Assembly: GCA_951230915.1 (NCBI GenBank)
Contig: OX579634.1
Span: 52,093,570 to 52,157,569, forward strand
DNA length: 64,000 nucleotides
From: Antitrichia curtipendula
Lineage: Eukaryota; Streptophyta; Bryopsida; Hypnales; Leucodontaceae
Direction of reading: 5' to 3'
The notes beneath the pieces are model-generated. The model did no database searches. It was not told the DNA's origin and saw nothing but the letters and a program-made list of their open reading frames with translations. Position numbers and translations under genes: made by a program. Below are positions 1 to 9,612 of the stretch, piece by piece. Numbering within the stretch: position 1 is the first letter of the stretch; each line of letters starts with the position of its first letter.

Positions 1-335
1 GCGTAATATGTAAGTATTTTTTTTTGTAAGCATACTATTGTAAATGACTGGACAGTGTTGATATAAAATAAGGAATTGAGGAGGAAGGACGTTGATGCGG
101 ATCTTATGCCGTTCCTTTCTTGCACGTCAGTGATGAGTTTAGACATTCAATATGATGAAATTGCTTGTGAAGTGAAGAAAAATGCAATGTTGAATTTCAG
201 TTTACTAATAGTCATGCTGTGTGTAGCAACTAGTTTTTTGAGCGTGCACTGTGAAGGGATTTTGTCTTGTACATTTGATATGAAAGTTTATAAAATTAGG
301 GAGAAGGGAATTTTTTCCGTATGTGCTAACCCAGA
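1..335 (+). other. CACTA interior, no gene resolved
   Basis: An open frame runs from 76 and crosses into the MITE at 336, but I recognise no domain in it. Given what follows, this is probably degraded interior of the CACTA element. Confidence 0.3.
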
Positions 336-668
336 CACTATAACAAAACATGGTAAAAAAAAACCGCACTCAAAATCGAGTGTGGTTCTTTTCGCCATGT
401 TTTTGTGCAGACCCACTACGCACGCAGTCAGTTTCTTTTGCAATTTCCCACTGCAATTTTTAGAATTTGGGAATATGTAATATACCATTGGAAAGGTCTT
501 AAAAATACCTTTTCAACGGTATCTTACAAGATTTCAAATTTCAAAAATTGCAGTGGGAAATTGCAAAAGAAGTTGACTGCCCACTACGCACGCCTGCACA
601 AAAACGTGGCAAAAAGAACCACACTTGATTTTGAGTGCGGTTTTTTTTTACCATGTTTTGTTATAGTG
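336..668. mobile_element. CACTA-type foldback MITE, 333 bp
   Basis: The ends are inverted copies of CACTATAACAAAACATGG, and the arms extend about 70 bp inward through a stretch containing ACCGCACTC. The three bases before the left end (333-335) and after the right end (669-671) are both AGA, the 3 bp duplication expected for CACTA-class insertion. It has no coding capacity. Short frames seen within it (for example 288-488 minus) are products of the inverted repeat. It sits inside the older CACTA element. Confidence 0.85.
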
Positions 669-699
669 AGAAGAACTTCATGTGGGTGCATTGTAGGAT

Positions 700-1860
700 T
701 TGCTCATTTGGCATGTGTTAGATTCCATGCACTGTGAAAAAAATTTGTGTGAGAACATAACGAAAACGCTATTAGGAGCAAAGGATTCGTTGGGAAGCAG
801 GCAAGACATGCAATGTATGAGCATTAGACCAGAGTTATGGCTACAAGAATCTGAGAATGAAAGGGATGAATTTCACATGCCTCGTGCTCCTTACATTTTG
901 AACTCAACGGAGAAGACAACAGTGATGGAAGTAATCAAGAATTTGAGAACTCCTACAAACTATGTTGGTGCTATTCAAAAGTGCTTAGAGGACGGAAAGC
1001 TACGATACATGAAGTCACATGATTTCCATGTTCTTATGCAACAAGTAAGTGAATTGTACTTTGGTTGTAAGCTTGTTACGAAGGCATGTATTCAATGTTT
1101 GAGGCATTATAATGAATGGAGCAGAACAAGTACATGTTGTAAAGGGGAGGGAAATGACAATGTCTATATGGATGGATTCATGGAAAACTATTGCAAGTGG
1201 ATGGGGATTAAGGTGTTGTTCTATGCTGAAAGAAATTGAGATTTCAAGAATGAAGGAGAGAATTGAAGACTGTTTGCAAAGATTTGTAATTTAGAGTGAT
1301 GCGTTGTCAGGTACTTCTTTTGGCTTTGCAATCTGTTCTTTCAGAGGAGGTTCGACAAGCAGTGATGAAGGTAAGCCGGGTGTTTAAAAGACTTTGTACT
1401 AGGGAAATCACAGTTTCAAGCAGAAATGCAAACATGGCAGATGCCGCGGATGCATTATGCATGTTGGAGAAGGAGTTTTCACCAACATTCATGGACATCA
1501 TGTCGCACCTGATGATTCATCTAGTAGAAGAATTATACATATGCGGACCAGTTCATTGTCGGTGGATGTATCCAATAGAGAGGTACATGAAAACTCTGAA
1601 AGAGTACGTGAGGACGTATGCTCGACCGGAAGCTAGCATGGCAGAAAGGTATGCAATGTCTGAAACATTAGGCTACTGCACAGAGTACTTGCAACAATTT
1701 CAAGGAACAAGCCGTCGAGTTTGGGATGACAAGGAAGACCAGAGGATGAATGACAAAGTAGTACAAGGAAGTGGATGGCCCCGAAAAATGTCAGATCAAT
1801 TCTTGCAATGGGCACATGATTTTGTGCTTTCAAATTCGATGGATTGGAGCATTGGAGGCA
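700..1860 (+). pseudogene. CACTA transposase TNP2-like and DUF4218-like exons
   Basis: The first exon contains HVLDSMHCEKNLCENI and a downstream KLRYMKSHDFHVLMQQ segment, both familiar from plant CACTA transposases. An intron with GTAAGT at 1045 and CAG at 1308-1310 joins VLMQQ directly to VLLLALQSVL in frame. The second exon (1311-1860) shows DUF4218 hallmarks such as CGPVHCRWMYPIERYMKTLK and a following RPEASMAE. It ends at a GTAAGT donor (1861). The protein would cut and paste the element in the nucleus. The N-terminal catalytic part is outside the window or lost. Confidence 0.8.
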
Positions 1861-2638
1861 GTAAGTATTGTTTATGTCGATTAATAACGTGAACCATGTA
1901 TGTCAAAGGAGGCACCAAATGGTTAAGGTAATAGTTCATTTTTGGAACAGTCCACAGAAGTGTTGAACATGGAAGAGGATAGATTATTTGTCCTTTTAGG
2001 ATTTTTTGATAATACAAATTAAAAAGGAAAAAAAAATGATAAGTCTGTTATATTGAACAAGCACTGTGTGAGGTAGAATGTATAAGTTGTCGCAATTGTC
2101 ATGTGGAAAACGTAAGACGTATTGAAAATGGTGACAAAGGAATAACTCTGTGGAAGAGCTACGATAACGTCATGTTCATTTCAAATGGTGCATGTAACGG
2201 AACTTGCTGGCGTTGTTTGTTTTGTGAAGCAGGAAGTATAGCAACGTCTGCAGAGAAAGACAAACACTTCGAGAGAATTTCAGGCGGGATTACGTTCGTC
2301 GTGGTGTCCAACATAACTGTGTACTATATCCAGAAGGTAGTCAGAATTTGCCCAAATTTGCAGAGTGGTTGTGATTGCAGGTGTTGGAGGCTTCAGAAGG
2401 ACCATTGGAACCAAGTGTAGAGGTTATTGAGGCTTCGAAGCTTCCAGAAAGACAAGCGACAGCATATAGAGCTATGTATGCTCATGGAATGCACTTGCGC
2501 ATGCAGAGTGCTGAAGAGGAGAAAGTCACTTGTGATAGTGCCATAGCTGCTTTCGTACTTCGCCGTAGTTGAGGTAGGAATGCAAATGAACAACAAGATT
2601 GGGAGAATGCTGAGTATGTAGGTTAGATTCAGGAGATT
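1861..2638 (+). other. CACTA interior between DUF4218 and DUF4216 pieces
   Basis: This begins as an intron after the GTAAGT donor at 1861. Short open frames at 2103-2420 and 2375-2572 could be decayed exons of the transposase C-terminal region, but I cannot match them to a domain. Confidence 0.3.
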
Positions 2639-2992
2639 TTGGAGTTGGATTATCGCAGCCATTGTTGTGTCGTGTTGGTCTATTCATGGGTACAAGCAAA
2701 AATGGGTGGAACAAATGCCAATGTAGTTCGTGACAAGTATGGGTTCAGTGTTGCAAATTTTGCAAATTGCTTACCAGTAGGAGCAAATTGTTTTGCATTT
2801 CCCAATCAGTATCAGCAAGTATTTTTTTCAGATGACTTGGAAAGGAAACAAAGTAGAGGAGGAGACTGGAAGGTTGTCTGTGGGACGGAGGTGAGAGGAC
2901 GACGTGGAGAAACAACATTTGGAAGGCCAGAGATTGAATTTCTAGCAGCAGGAAGAGATTCAGATTTCGAGGGTCTTCGAGTACTTCAGTAG
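2639..2992 (+). pseudogene. CACTA transposase C-terminal piece, DUF4216-like
   Basis: The translated segment contains DKYGFSVANFANC, then FAFPNQYQQVFFSDD and a WKVVCGTEVRGRR tail. This matches the usual DUF4216 order: a GF.VNF motif, then a pF..AsQa.QVFY-like motif, then W.VV. It lies downstream of the DUF4218 exon on the same strand, as in complete CACTA genes. No intact start or end is visible. It is a fragment of the same transposase gene. Confidence 0.65.
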
Positions 2993-3703
2993 GTAGAGCT
3001 ACAAGGCATTGAATGGCCCCTCTTGAAATTACGAAAGAGGAAATGCAAAGAGTTGTTTGCTACAGGACTTGCGTATGTGCACCCTCATGAAGTTTTCATG
3101 AAAATTGAAAGTTACTAATGCAGTTGCTTTGTATGGACGTAGGCTTCTTCAGCTGAATTTGTAGTCATATTGGAACTCAGTGGACTAGGTTTAGAACTAT
3201 ACGTAGTTCATGTCTTGTAAAACTGGAATTCGTAAGAGTTTTTTTCAGTTTGAAAGTTCATGGCATGCAAAGGCAGTAAAATAATAATATAATCCAACAT
3301 ACCATTGCAGTAAATTCAACTCACTTTCTAAACTGACTAATTCAACCCACTTCTGTCTATTTTGAAAATACAATGAAGTATGTAACGGAAAACCACATTT
3401 CCATCCATCCATTGTTTACCTAGAAGAATATGCTGCCAAATCATTGTCCACGTGGCCGGAAACATGCTAGTAGTGAATCCAGGTGGCAGAAGAAGTCCAG
3501 AAAGTGTTCATGAACAAAACTTGTGTTTCAATGAACAGGTTTTAGAAACGTGCATACTACACAACCATTCTTAGAACACGGATTGAACACATTTCGTAAG
3601 AAGAAACAGGTTTTCCAACAACCAGCACGGGGCTGACCCCTAGAACATGTAAGATTGCCACCTGAACACAAAATCAACCCCCGATTACGTTTACTGGAAC
3701 GTG

Positions 3704-3717
3704 GTTTTCTTCTAGTG
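3704..3717 (-). repeat. CACTA 3' terminal inverted repeat
   Basis: GTTTTCTTCTAGTG is the complement of CACTAGAAGAAAAC. The following ATA (3718-3720) is the likely target duplication, but the left partner is outside the window, so it cannot be confirmed here. Confidence 0.7.
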
Positions 3718-3720
3718 ATA

Positions 3721-4120
3721 ATAGTCATGAAGAATATTGCATGCCTTGGTTTAAAATTATAATCATTAAAACAAATCTATATCCACATATAAATTCGCCA
3801 CAGTTTCTCTAAAAACGTGAGGCCTCATTTGTGCTTCTTAGCACATACCGGGTTAAATCCACTTTTATGAATGAAAATCAAAACCTCTAATTTGCCTCTA
3901 ATTAATATTTATCAAATTCAAGTTTCCACCATGTTTAGGAAATTGTCAATCACCTAATTCCTTTGTCATCCCATTACCATTTAGCTTGGTGCATGTACAA
4001 TCATTACAAATCCTTCTTTTTAGACGTGCTCATGAAGGCAACACCGATCCTTAAAGGATATGACTATAGTTTACTAGAAGTTGTAACCACCAAGTATGAT
4101 TATGCACCATACATGCTTGC
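3721..4120. other. AT-rich intergenic DNA
   Basis: I see no gene, RNA or repeat structure here. The last 8 bp (ATGCTTGC, 4113-4120) are the target duplication of the next element. Confidence 0.5.
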
Positions 4121-4285
4121 CAAGGTTGTCCCCGTCACGTCCTGTCAGTCTGTCAGGATGTCCGGACGGACGTCAGGATTCAACCCCGGCGTCCGTCAGT
4201 ATCCAAAAAAAAAAAAAAAAAGATTTTTTTTTTTTTTTTTTTGTGGACAGTCTGTCCGTCCAGGTCGACGGACAAGCCGTCCTTG

Positions 4286-4316
<31 letters not shown>

Positions 4317-4541
4317 TTTTTTTTTTTGTGGACGGCTGGTCCGTCCCTGTTGACGGCTGGCCGTCCCTGTGGACAGACGGTCCGTCCAGGTCGACGGACA
4401 GGCCGTCCTTGAAAAAAATAAAAATAAAATTTATTTATTTTTGATCCTGACGCAATTCTGACGCGTCAGGACGCATCCGGATTGACGCCGACGGACATCC
4501 AGACGTGAAAACCCCACGTCACGTCCGGATAGACAACCCTG
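4121..4541. mobile_element. hAT-type non-autonomous element, 421 bp
   Basis: The left end CAAGGTTGTC and right end GACAACCCTG are imperfect inverted repeats. Both sides carry the same 8 bp, ATGCTTGC (4113-4120 and 4542-4549), the duplication size of hAT transposons. The interior is built of long A and T runs and repeated GTCCG/CGGAC words. It has no coding capacity; lysine- or phenylalanine-rich frames across the A/T runs are not genes. The GTCCG words recur in larger clusters elsewhere in the window. Confidence 0.88.
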
Positions 4542-4934
4542 ATGCTTGCAAACACAAAATTCAGTGATTCCATTTGCACAACACATTATTGTAAATGAAG
4601 ATGAAATCGCTAAGGTCTCAACCACAAGCAAACTAAGATTCAACATGCAGTAGGGGCCTCAAAATCAGCAAGCAGCAGCACAGTGACAGCACTAATGAAG
4701 CATCAGCACATTAAATCCACACAGAAATTGGTGAACAAGTCAATAAGCTTAAAAGCCAATTCATTGTGGACTATAATAATGAACTCATGACAATGTCCAG
4801 CTTGCACTTGCCCATGAGGCATGCACCCTAAACTACAGACTTGGCTTCACGCTACTACGAGTGATTCTACCTCTACTGTTTTTTGGTGTACTCTCAATGG
4901 CTTTTGATTCTCCTTTCTCACGATCAGTTTTGCT
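4542..4934. other. Intergenic, downstream of a minus-strand gene
   Basis: No open frame, RNA gene or repeat is supported. It lies just past the stop codon of the minus-strand ORF at 4935. Confidence 0.4.
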
Positions 4935-5282
4935 CTAATGGGGCTTCTGATTCACATCTTCTGTCCTTTGCTGTGTCTTCCGGATCAAATCCTCTTTCGG
5001 TTTTTGTGACAACTTTTTTTTTGGGCCCTTAGTTGTAAGGGGACCTGTTGGGGTTGGAGGAACATCCCTGTCAAATACGTCTGCAAGACTAACGGTTCTG
5101 GAGGTATAGCCATTTGCAGACAATGGTCCCGATTCTCTTCTGCTGATGAAAAAATACTTGCGGCCATTTCCTCCCCCTGATCTTGTTGCTGATGCTAACT
5201 TCTCCCTTTGTGGCTCTCCAATAATTGTGCCCTCCACAGGTAGCAAGTTCAAAGCTTCTTCCATACCTAGCCACAAGTCCAA
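4935..5282 (-). CDS. Probable last exon of an unrecognised gene
   Basis: An open frame of about 110 codons begins near a TGGCTAG acceptor-like site (5266-5272 region) and ends in a lysine-rich tail. It contains a basic, proline- and threonine-rich stretch (SLADVFDRDVPPTPTGPL followed by KKKLSQKPKED). The composition suggests a nuclear protein with a disordered C-terminus. No known domain is visible. It is probably spliced to the exon at 5400-5690. The exon assignment is an inference from frame and splice-like signals only. Confidence 0.35.
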   Translation of the reverse strand: MDLWLGMEEALNLLPVEGTIIGEPQREKLASATRSGGGNGRKYFFISRRESGPLSANGYTSRTVSLADVFDRDVPPTPTGPLTTKGPKKKLSQKPKEDLIRKTQQRTEDVNQKPH

Positions 5283-5323
5283 TGAAACATGCCACGAAAT
5301 TCAAATTTATTCATCACACATGA

Positions 5324-5690
5324 TCATGAACAACCACTATATAAGATAGTAAGGCTAAGGAACAATAAATTCCACAAAAGTACATTGAAAGAGTTTGAAG
5401 TATCAAATTGACCCTTCTTTGCAGCAGATGAAGTCACAGCTTTGACCAATAAATCTAGGGGCTGTAGATCCTTGCTCGGAGGGACAAGACCTTCAGATTT
5501 GCAGATTCTAGAGACTTTCAATTTCTTGACAAGCGAGTCAACTTCGTCTCCTATATTGTTCCCGGTAACAGCGTTTTCCTCGGTCTCACAAACTGATGCC
5601 ACCATTGTGGCAGGAGGTTCAATCTCGCCTTTGTTTCCTTGTCGTGTTGAACTAGATGAGCCAAGATCACTCTGTTTCTGGGACCTTATA
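5324..5690 (-). CDS. Probable internal exon of an unrecognised gene
   Basis: The frame opens after an AAG acceptor-like site near 5688 (reading GSQKQSDLGSSSSTRQG) and continues for about 95 codons. A donor-like site near 5410 would end it before the hydrophobic tail of the ORF, which is then intronic. The exon is serine-, lysine- and acid-rich with no recognised domain. I group it with 4935-5282 and possibly the RING-like exon at 6533-7090 as one gene. Confidence 0.3.
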
Positions 5691-5904
5691 CAAAAGAAAA
5701 ACAGAGAAATAGAACCATGAGTTTATAAACACTTGGTACGTGCATAGAAACCAGAAATCGTTGGAAAGAGAATTTCATATGCTATTGCACCCCTAAGGAG
5801 TGAGGAAAAGCACGTGAAGCAAGTGCAATGCTTATCATTTGGACAAGCTAATAGAACTGATAAATTGTATCAGATTGAAAATCTTTGCTTTTACCTCAGA
5901 CACA

Positions 5905-6150
5905 TTGACCAAAACGCAGTAGCACTCAAAGTACATTAGCAGCCTAAGTACATTAGTTGTCTAAGCACAAAACCGCTCAAAGTACATTAACACTCTAAGC
6001 ACATTAGGACTCTTAAGCACATTACCTGTCTAAGCACCTTCACACTCAAAGCACAGTAGCACTCTAAGCACCATATTACTCTAAGCAACATAACATTGTA
6101 AGCACCATAGCACTCTTTGCAAAGTAGCCTGGTAAGCACAATAGGACTTT
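5905..6150. repeat. Degenerate short tandem array, consensus like CACTCTAAGCACATTAG
   Basis: More than ten imperfect copies of a roughly 18-20 bp word (CACTC-AAGCACATTAG variants) follow one another. They fall in the gap between putative exons of the minus-strand gene, so the array is probably intronic. Confidence 0.7.
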
Positions 6151-6532
6151 GAACACAGTGATTCCTGCTGCCCTGTCCTTCGGTCTTGCATAAGGACTTC
6201 GCAAAGCATCCTAAGGAGACGGACTACTTAGAAACAATGAAATACACTTACTAAGTACAAAGCAATGGCTTCATTCTTCATGCCTAAGGAATTCCAATAA
6301 AAACACAAGTGCTCAACAACCCTAATCACCTCTACTGACACCCGAAGCACCAATTTCCAACATTATAAGCAATTTACAACTTTGAAAGCAATGAATAGCT
6401 ACATAAGCTAATAAGCAGAAAAACAACACTAAATACATAAACAAATAAGCTTGAAATACTCACAAATTGTTGTTGGGACTTCACTATCTTCTTGCAAGCT
6501 CAACTTCGTATCTTCTATGACTTGTGGGAGAC

Positions 6533-7090
6533 CTAGCTGAATTTCCTTGTCACATAACTCTGCATCCAAATCTCTAACCGCCACCAACCCGGGTGAAATA
6601 ATTTTCCACACATCACACATTTATTCTCCTTGCTACAAAGACTAACAATACAAAAGGGATGATACATATGCCTACAAGAAGCAACTACAATATCATTAGC
6701 AGAAAAATATTTGTTGCAAAATGAGCAAGGCTGGAGCTCTAGCGGAGTATCATCCCCTGGGTCCTGAATATTTTGAATAGATCGTGGACAGAGAAACACT
6801 CCTCCACCTATCTTCATTGAATTGATCTGCTCCTCAATTGCTATTCTATGACGCTTCATTTCTGTGATTTCTCTCTCTAAAACTTTTAGATCCGAATTAG
6901 ACTTCCAGAGATCAATCTTAGCATTGAGGTACATGTCTTCTCCTTGTACAACCCTTCTGTTGTTCTCTTCTAGCGCAAATTTTGCAATTTCTAATTTCCT
7001 ATCACTATGATTTCTTTCAACCTTCATGCTTTTAATCTGCAGAAGAAGAGACTCTGTTCCACTAGACTGCTGGGCTACATCGCCCTCTAA
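6533..7090 (-). CDS. Coiled-coil plus RING-like zinc finger exon
   Basis: The exon encodes about 100 residues of charged, helix-prone sequence followed by a zinc-binding module: CSFC, then CRHMYHPFC, then CVMC. The spacing C-x2-C ... C-x-H-x3-H-x2-C ... C-x2-C resembles RING-H2 fingers, which usually recruit E2 enzymes for ubiquitin transfer. An acceptor-like AG lies at about 7091. The frame ends in its own stop at 6533. The alternative frame at 6429-6620 lacks the cysteines and is likely a shadow. A related coiled-coil plus RING arrangement occurs in the pseudogene at 13015-15565. Function in this plant is unknown. Confidence 0.5.
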   Translation of the reverse strand, partial: LEGDVAQQSSGTESLLLQIKSMKVERNHSDRKLEIAKFALEENNRRVVQGEDMYLNAKIDLWKSNSDLKVLEREITEMKRHRIAIEEQINSMKIGGGVFLCPRSIQNIQDPGDDTPLELQPCSFCNKYFSANDIVVASCRHMYHPFCIVSLCSKENKCVMCGKLFHPGWWRLEIWMQSYVTRKFS

Positions 7091-8496
7091 TGTGATAATC
7101 TAATAAGCCAACATGCAATGTATTAGTGGAACTATAATTTAGTGAAAGTTCTAGCAGACAATGAATTCTATAAGCAGCCCCAGTGATAGAAGGTGTGATA
7201 ACCCAAATCTACATTATCCATTTTGCTAGGCTTTGTTTTAGATCAATATAACTAAGATCAGTAATAAATCTGGTGTTTAAAGGATTCACTTGAAATCTAG
7301 ACAAAATCTAGGCTTCAACCTATAGATGAGGCTCAATTCAAGGTAGTTACTACAACCTTCAAACAACTGAGAAGAATGTATCTAAATTCTAGACTTCAAA
7401 TACTTGGTCCCGAATTGATCAGTTTGTCCTTAAACTGACCCTCACAAACACACCAGAAATTGCTAGGCATTAACCTTCTCAGCATCATGGAATTTACACA
7501 AAGCCATTTGTCAATATCCTAAACTAAATGAGACTGCATTCCATCTTCATTGAGTAATACTTTCAAGTCTCACTTACAATCTTTCAAATCTGTCTTATAT
7601 TCTAATTCAATCATCTGCAAGGCTAATATCAAGGCAGACCTTCGAAGCTAGTTTAGGGCATACTTTTTTTTCCTGATGTGTTGATCGGAACGTATTCACG
7701 AATTCATTACAGAGATAAAACACTTGAAAGTGTGCAGACCCTAAAACCGCCACAATACATTCTTTGGAACAGCACACGAATCGGAAACAATTAGAAGTTG
7801 CTCAACATTTTTAAATTTGATTATTAAAATCAAACCTCTAGCAACAAAACATGAGAGGAATGGTTAACAGTCATGAAGACAGTAAAAACAGTACCTAAAG
7901 ACGTAGCCACTAGATTTGAAAAATAACAAATTATAAGCGCTCATTAAAAAAAAACGTGGTTTGAGGCCTTTGCCGTGTAGAGTTTGCTCCTTGCAAATTA
8001 TCTAAGGTGCTATCCTATGCACTATTACTATATAAGCTAGTCAAAGCAGCCCTGTATGTTTCATATTCTCACAAACCCTAAACCGATCCCAGAGAATACA
8101 ACATTCTGAAAGACTATGAGCTTACACTCTATCACTAATCTGAAACCCTAATAACTTCAACCCCCAAATCCTAAACCTGCAGTAAATCCAACAACAGGAA
8201 CACCAATCCCAAATTTGAAACAACCTTCTAATTGTACTGTAAACTGAACAACAAACTAACTATCTAGCGCCACAAGCTTCCTTACTGACCATTGCTTGGA
8301 AGAAGAGACAAAATATACAAATCCTAAGTCCTAAACGTGAAACAAATTCCAAAGCTTGCGGGAGAGTTACAGTTTGGGTTGCACAAGTGATTTGGGCATC
8401 CAAGTTGTGCAACGAAGATTCAGTGACCTTCACACTCTCCTCTGATTCATTGGCAAAGCTCTTTCAGTCGTCCATGCTGTACCGGAGGCCAATAAT
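7091..8496 (-). other. Long putative intron or intergenic DNA
   Basis: No convincing open frame on either strand. It separates the RING-like exon from the upstream open frames on the same strand. I see no repeat or element ends. Confidence 0.35.
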
Positions 8497-9344
8497 TCAA
8501 TCAGATTCTTTTTTCCGCATCTCAGCAAGATACGAGACCTTGCCTTCAGCAGTATCCAGCAGCTGACTCTCCAATTTCAAGACATCTAGAACTGCTGCAA
8601 TATCTAATTCACAAACAGGGCGCCTTTCTTGGGAAAGACTGGAGCTGAAGAAGCCTTCTTCAGTGCTTGACATCGCTCTCCTTTCGTTTGCAAGCTTGGT
8701 GCTAGGCTTTACGCATTTGTTTGCAAATGAGTAAAAAGCTTGGCTACCGCCTGATATTCCAGCACCACCTTGGGATTTCCCACCGCTAGAATTTGGCGAG
8801 TTGGGTGACTTCATCTTGTCCAACTCTCGTTGGCAGCAATCAGCTTTTCCCTGGTCGTGGAAGCAGTCGCTGTAGCCCAATCCACGGCTTCACCTTTGCA
8901 CTGAAGAATGAAGCCCTTCACAACCCACAACATAAACTCATTGTTGGTTATGTCTTCCATGCCATAGATTTTTCCATACAACTGAATGAGCTCCCGCCTA
9001 GTTTCCAGATGGAGCTTTGTATTTGTCGTTCTGTAAGAGCTAACTTTTCCCCAGACCTCCTCTAGATCCTCTACAGTAACAATTATAGTATCAAGGAACG
9101 ACTTAGGATTCAAGTCGGTGCTCTGCAAACCCCTGTTCTTCACAAAAAATTCCACAGTTTGCTCTCTAAACAACCACACATCTTGGATCAATTCTTGGAT
9201 GGACCTTGGCTCATTCTTCACTTTCACTCTAGTATTGCGGGTCTTCTCTTGATTTTTCATGCTCATCGGTTTTCGAACAGTACCTTCCATTACTGATTCT
9301 CTCTTTTGCCCCAAGATGATGCAATTGCTACAAGTTTTGTGCAA
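8497..9344 (-). CDS. Unrecognised gene part, with a probable frameshift
   Basis: Two overlapping minus-strand frames look coding. The upstream one (to about 8811) is helical and charged and includes SIQELIQDVWLFREQTVEFF. The downstream one (to 8497) is serine/glycine-rich, then helical, ending with LLDTAEGKVSYLAEMRKKES. They differ by one frame near 8830-8850, where ANE and RELDKMKSP would join if one base were changed. That suggests either an unrecognised splice or a frameshift. An acceptor-like CTAATGCAG precedes the upstream frame (about 9353-9361). No domain recognised. Confidence 0.4.
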
Positions 9345-9432
9345 GTGAACCCTGCATTAGAACCTCGGTGCGCCAGAGACAACAGCTCTCTTCCAACATC
9401 CATACGTCCATTAAGAACAATGCACCCTGCCC

Positions 9433-9588
9433 TAAACATAGAAATCTAAAGTCGCAATACCCTCAACTGATTCACGGCACAAACGACGATGAAATTAGCA
9501 TCACAAAAGCGCTCGCGTAACAGAACATTGATCGGAAAAAACAAACCAGCACTACGACAACAAGAATGACTCTCTTGCCGCCGGCCAT
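9433..9588 (-). CDS. Possible first exon with hydrophobic N-terminus
   Basis: On the minus strand an ATG at 9588 opens MAGGKRVILVVVVL, a basic start followed by a hydrophobic run like a signal peptide or anchor. A GTTTGT donor-like site follows. This would be the start of the gene running down to 4935, but the splice path is unresolved. The solo LTR begins 25 bp upstream of this ATG on the genomic map. Confidence 0.25.
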
Positions 9589-9612
9589 GCTAATTAAACC
9601 TCTGACATACAC

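Larger units (their letters stand above)
1..3717 (+). mobile_element. CACTA (En/Spm) transposon, 3' portion, decayed
   Basis: Pieces of a CACTA transposase appear in the expected order on the plus strand: a TNP2-like segment, a DUF4218-like exon and a DUF4216-like segment. The element closes at 3704-3717 with GTTTTCTTCTAGTG, the reverse complement of a CACTA terminus (CACTAGAAGAAAAC), followed by ATA as the probable 3 bp target duplication. The 5' terminus lies before base 1. The coding parts carry stops and frameshifts, so this copy is not autonomous. About 3000-3700 is the non-coding 3' subterminal region. The same terminus sequence occurs on the non-autonomous element at 24580-25675, so the two belong to one family. 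Confidence 0.85.

Noticed and set aside
4096..4444. Lysine/phenylalanine-rich ORFs
   Set aside because: They only translate A and T runs in a hAT MITE.
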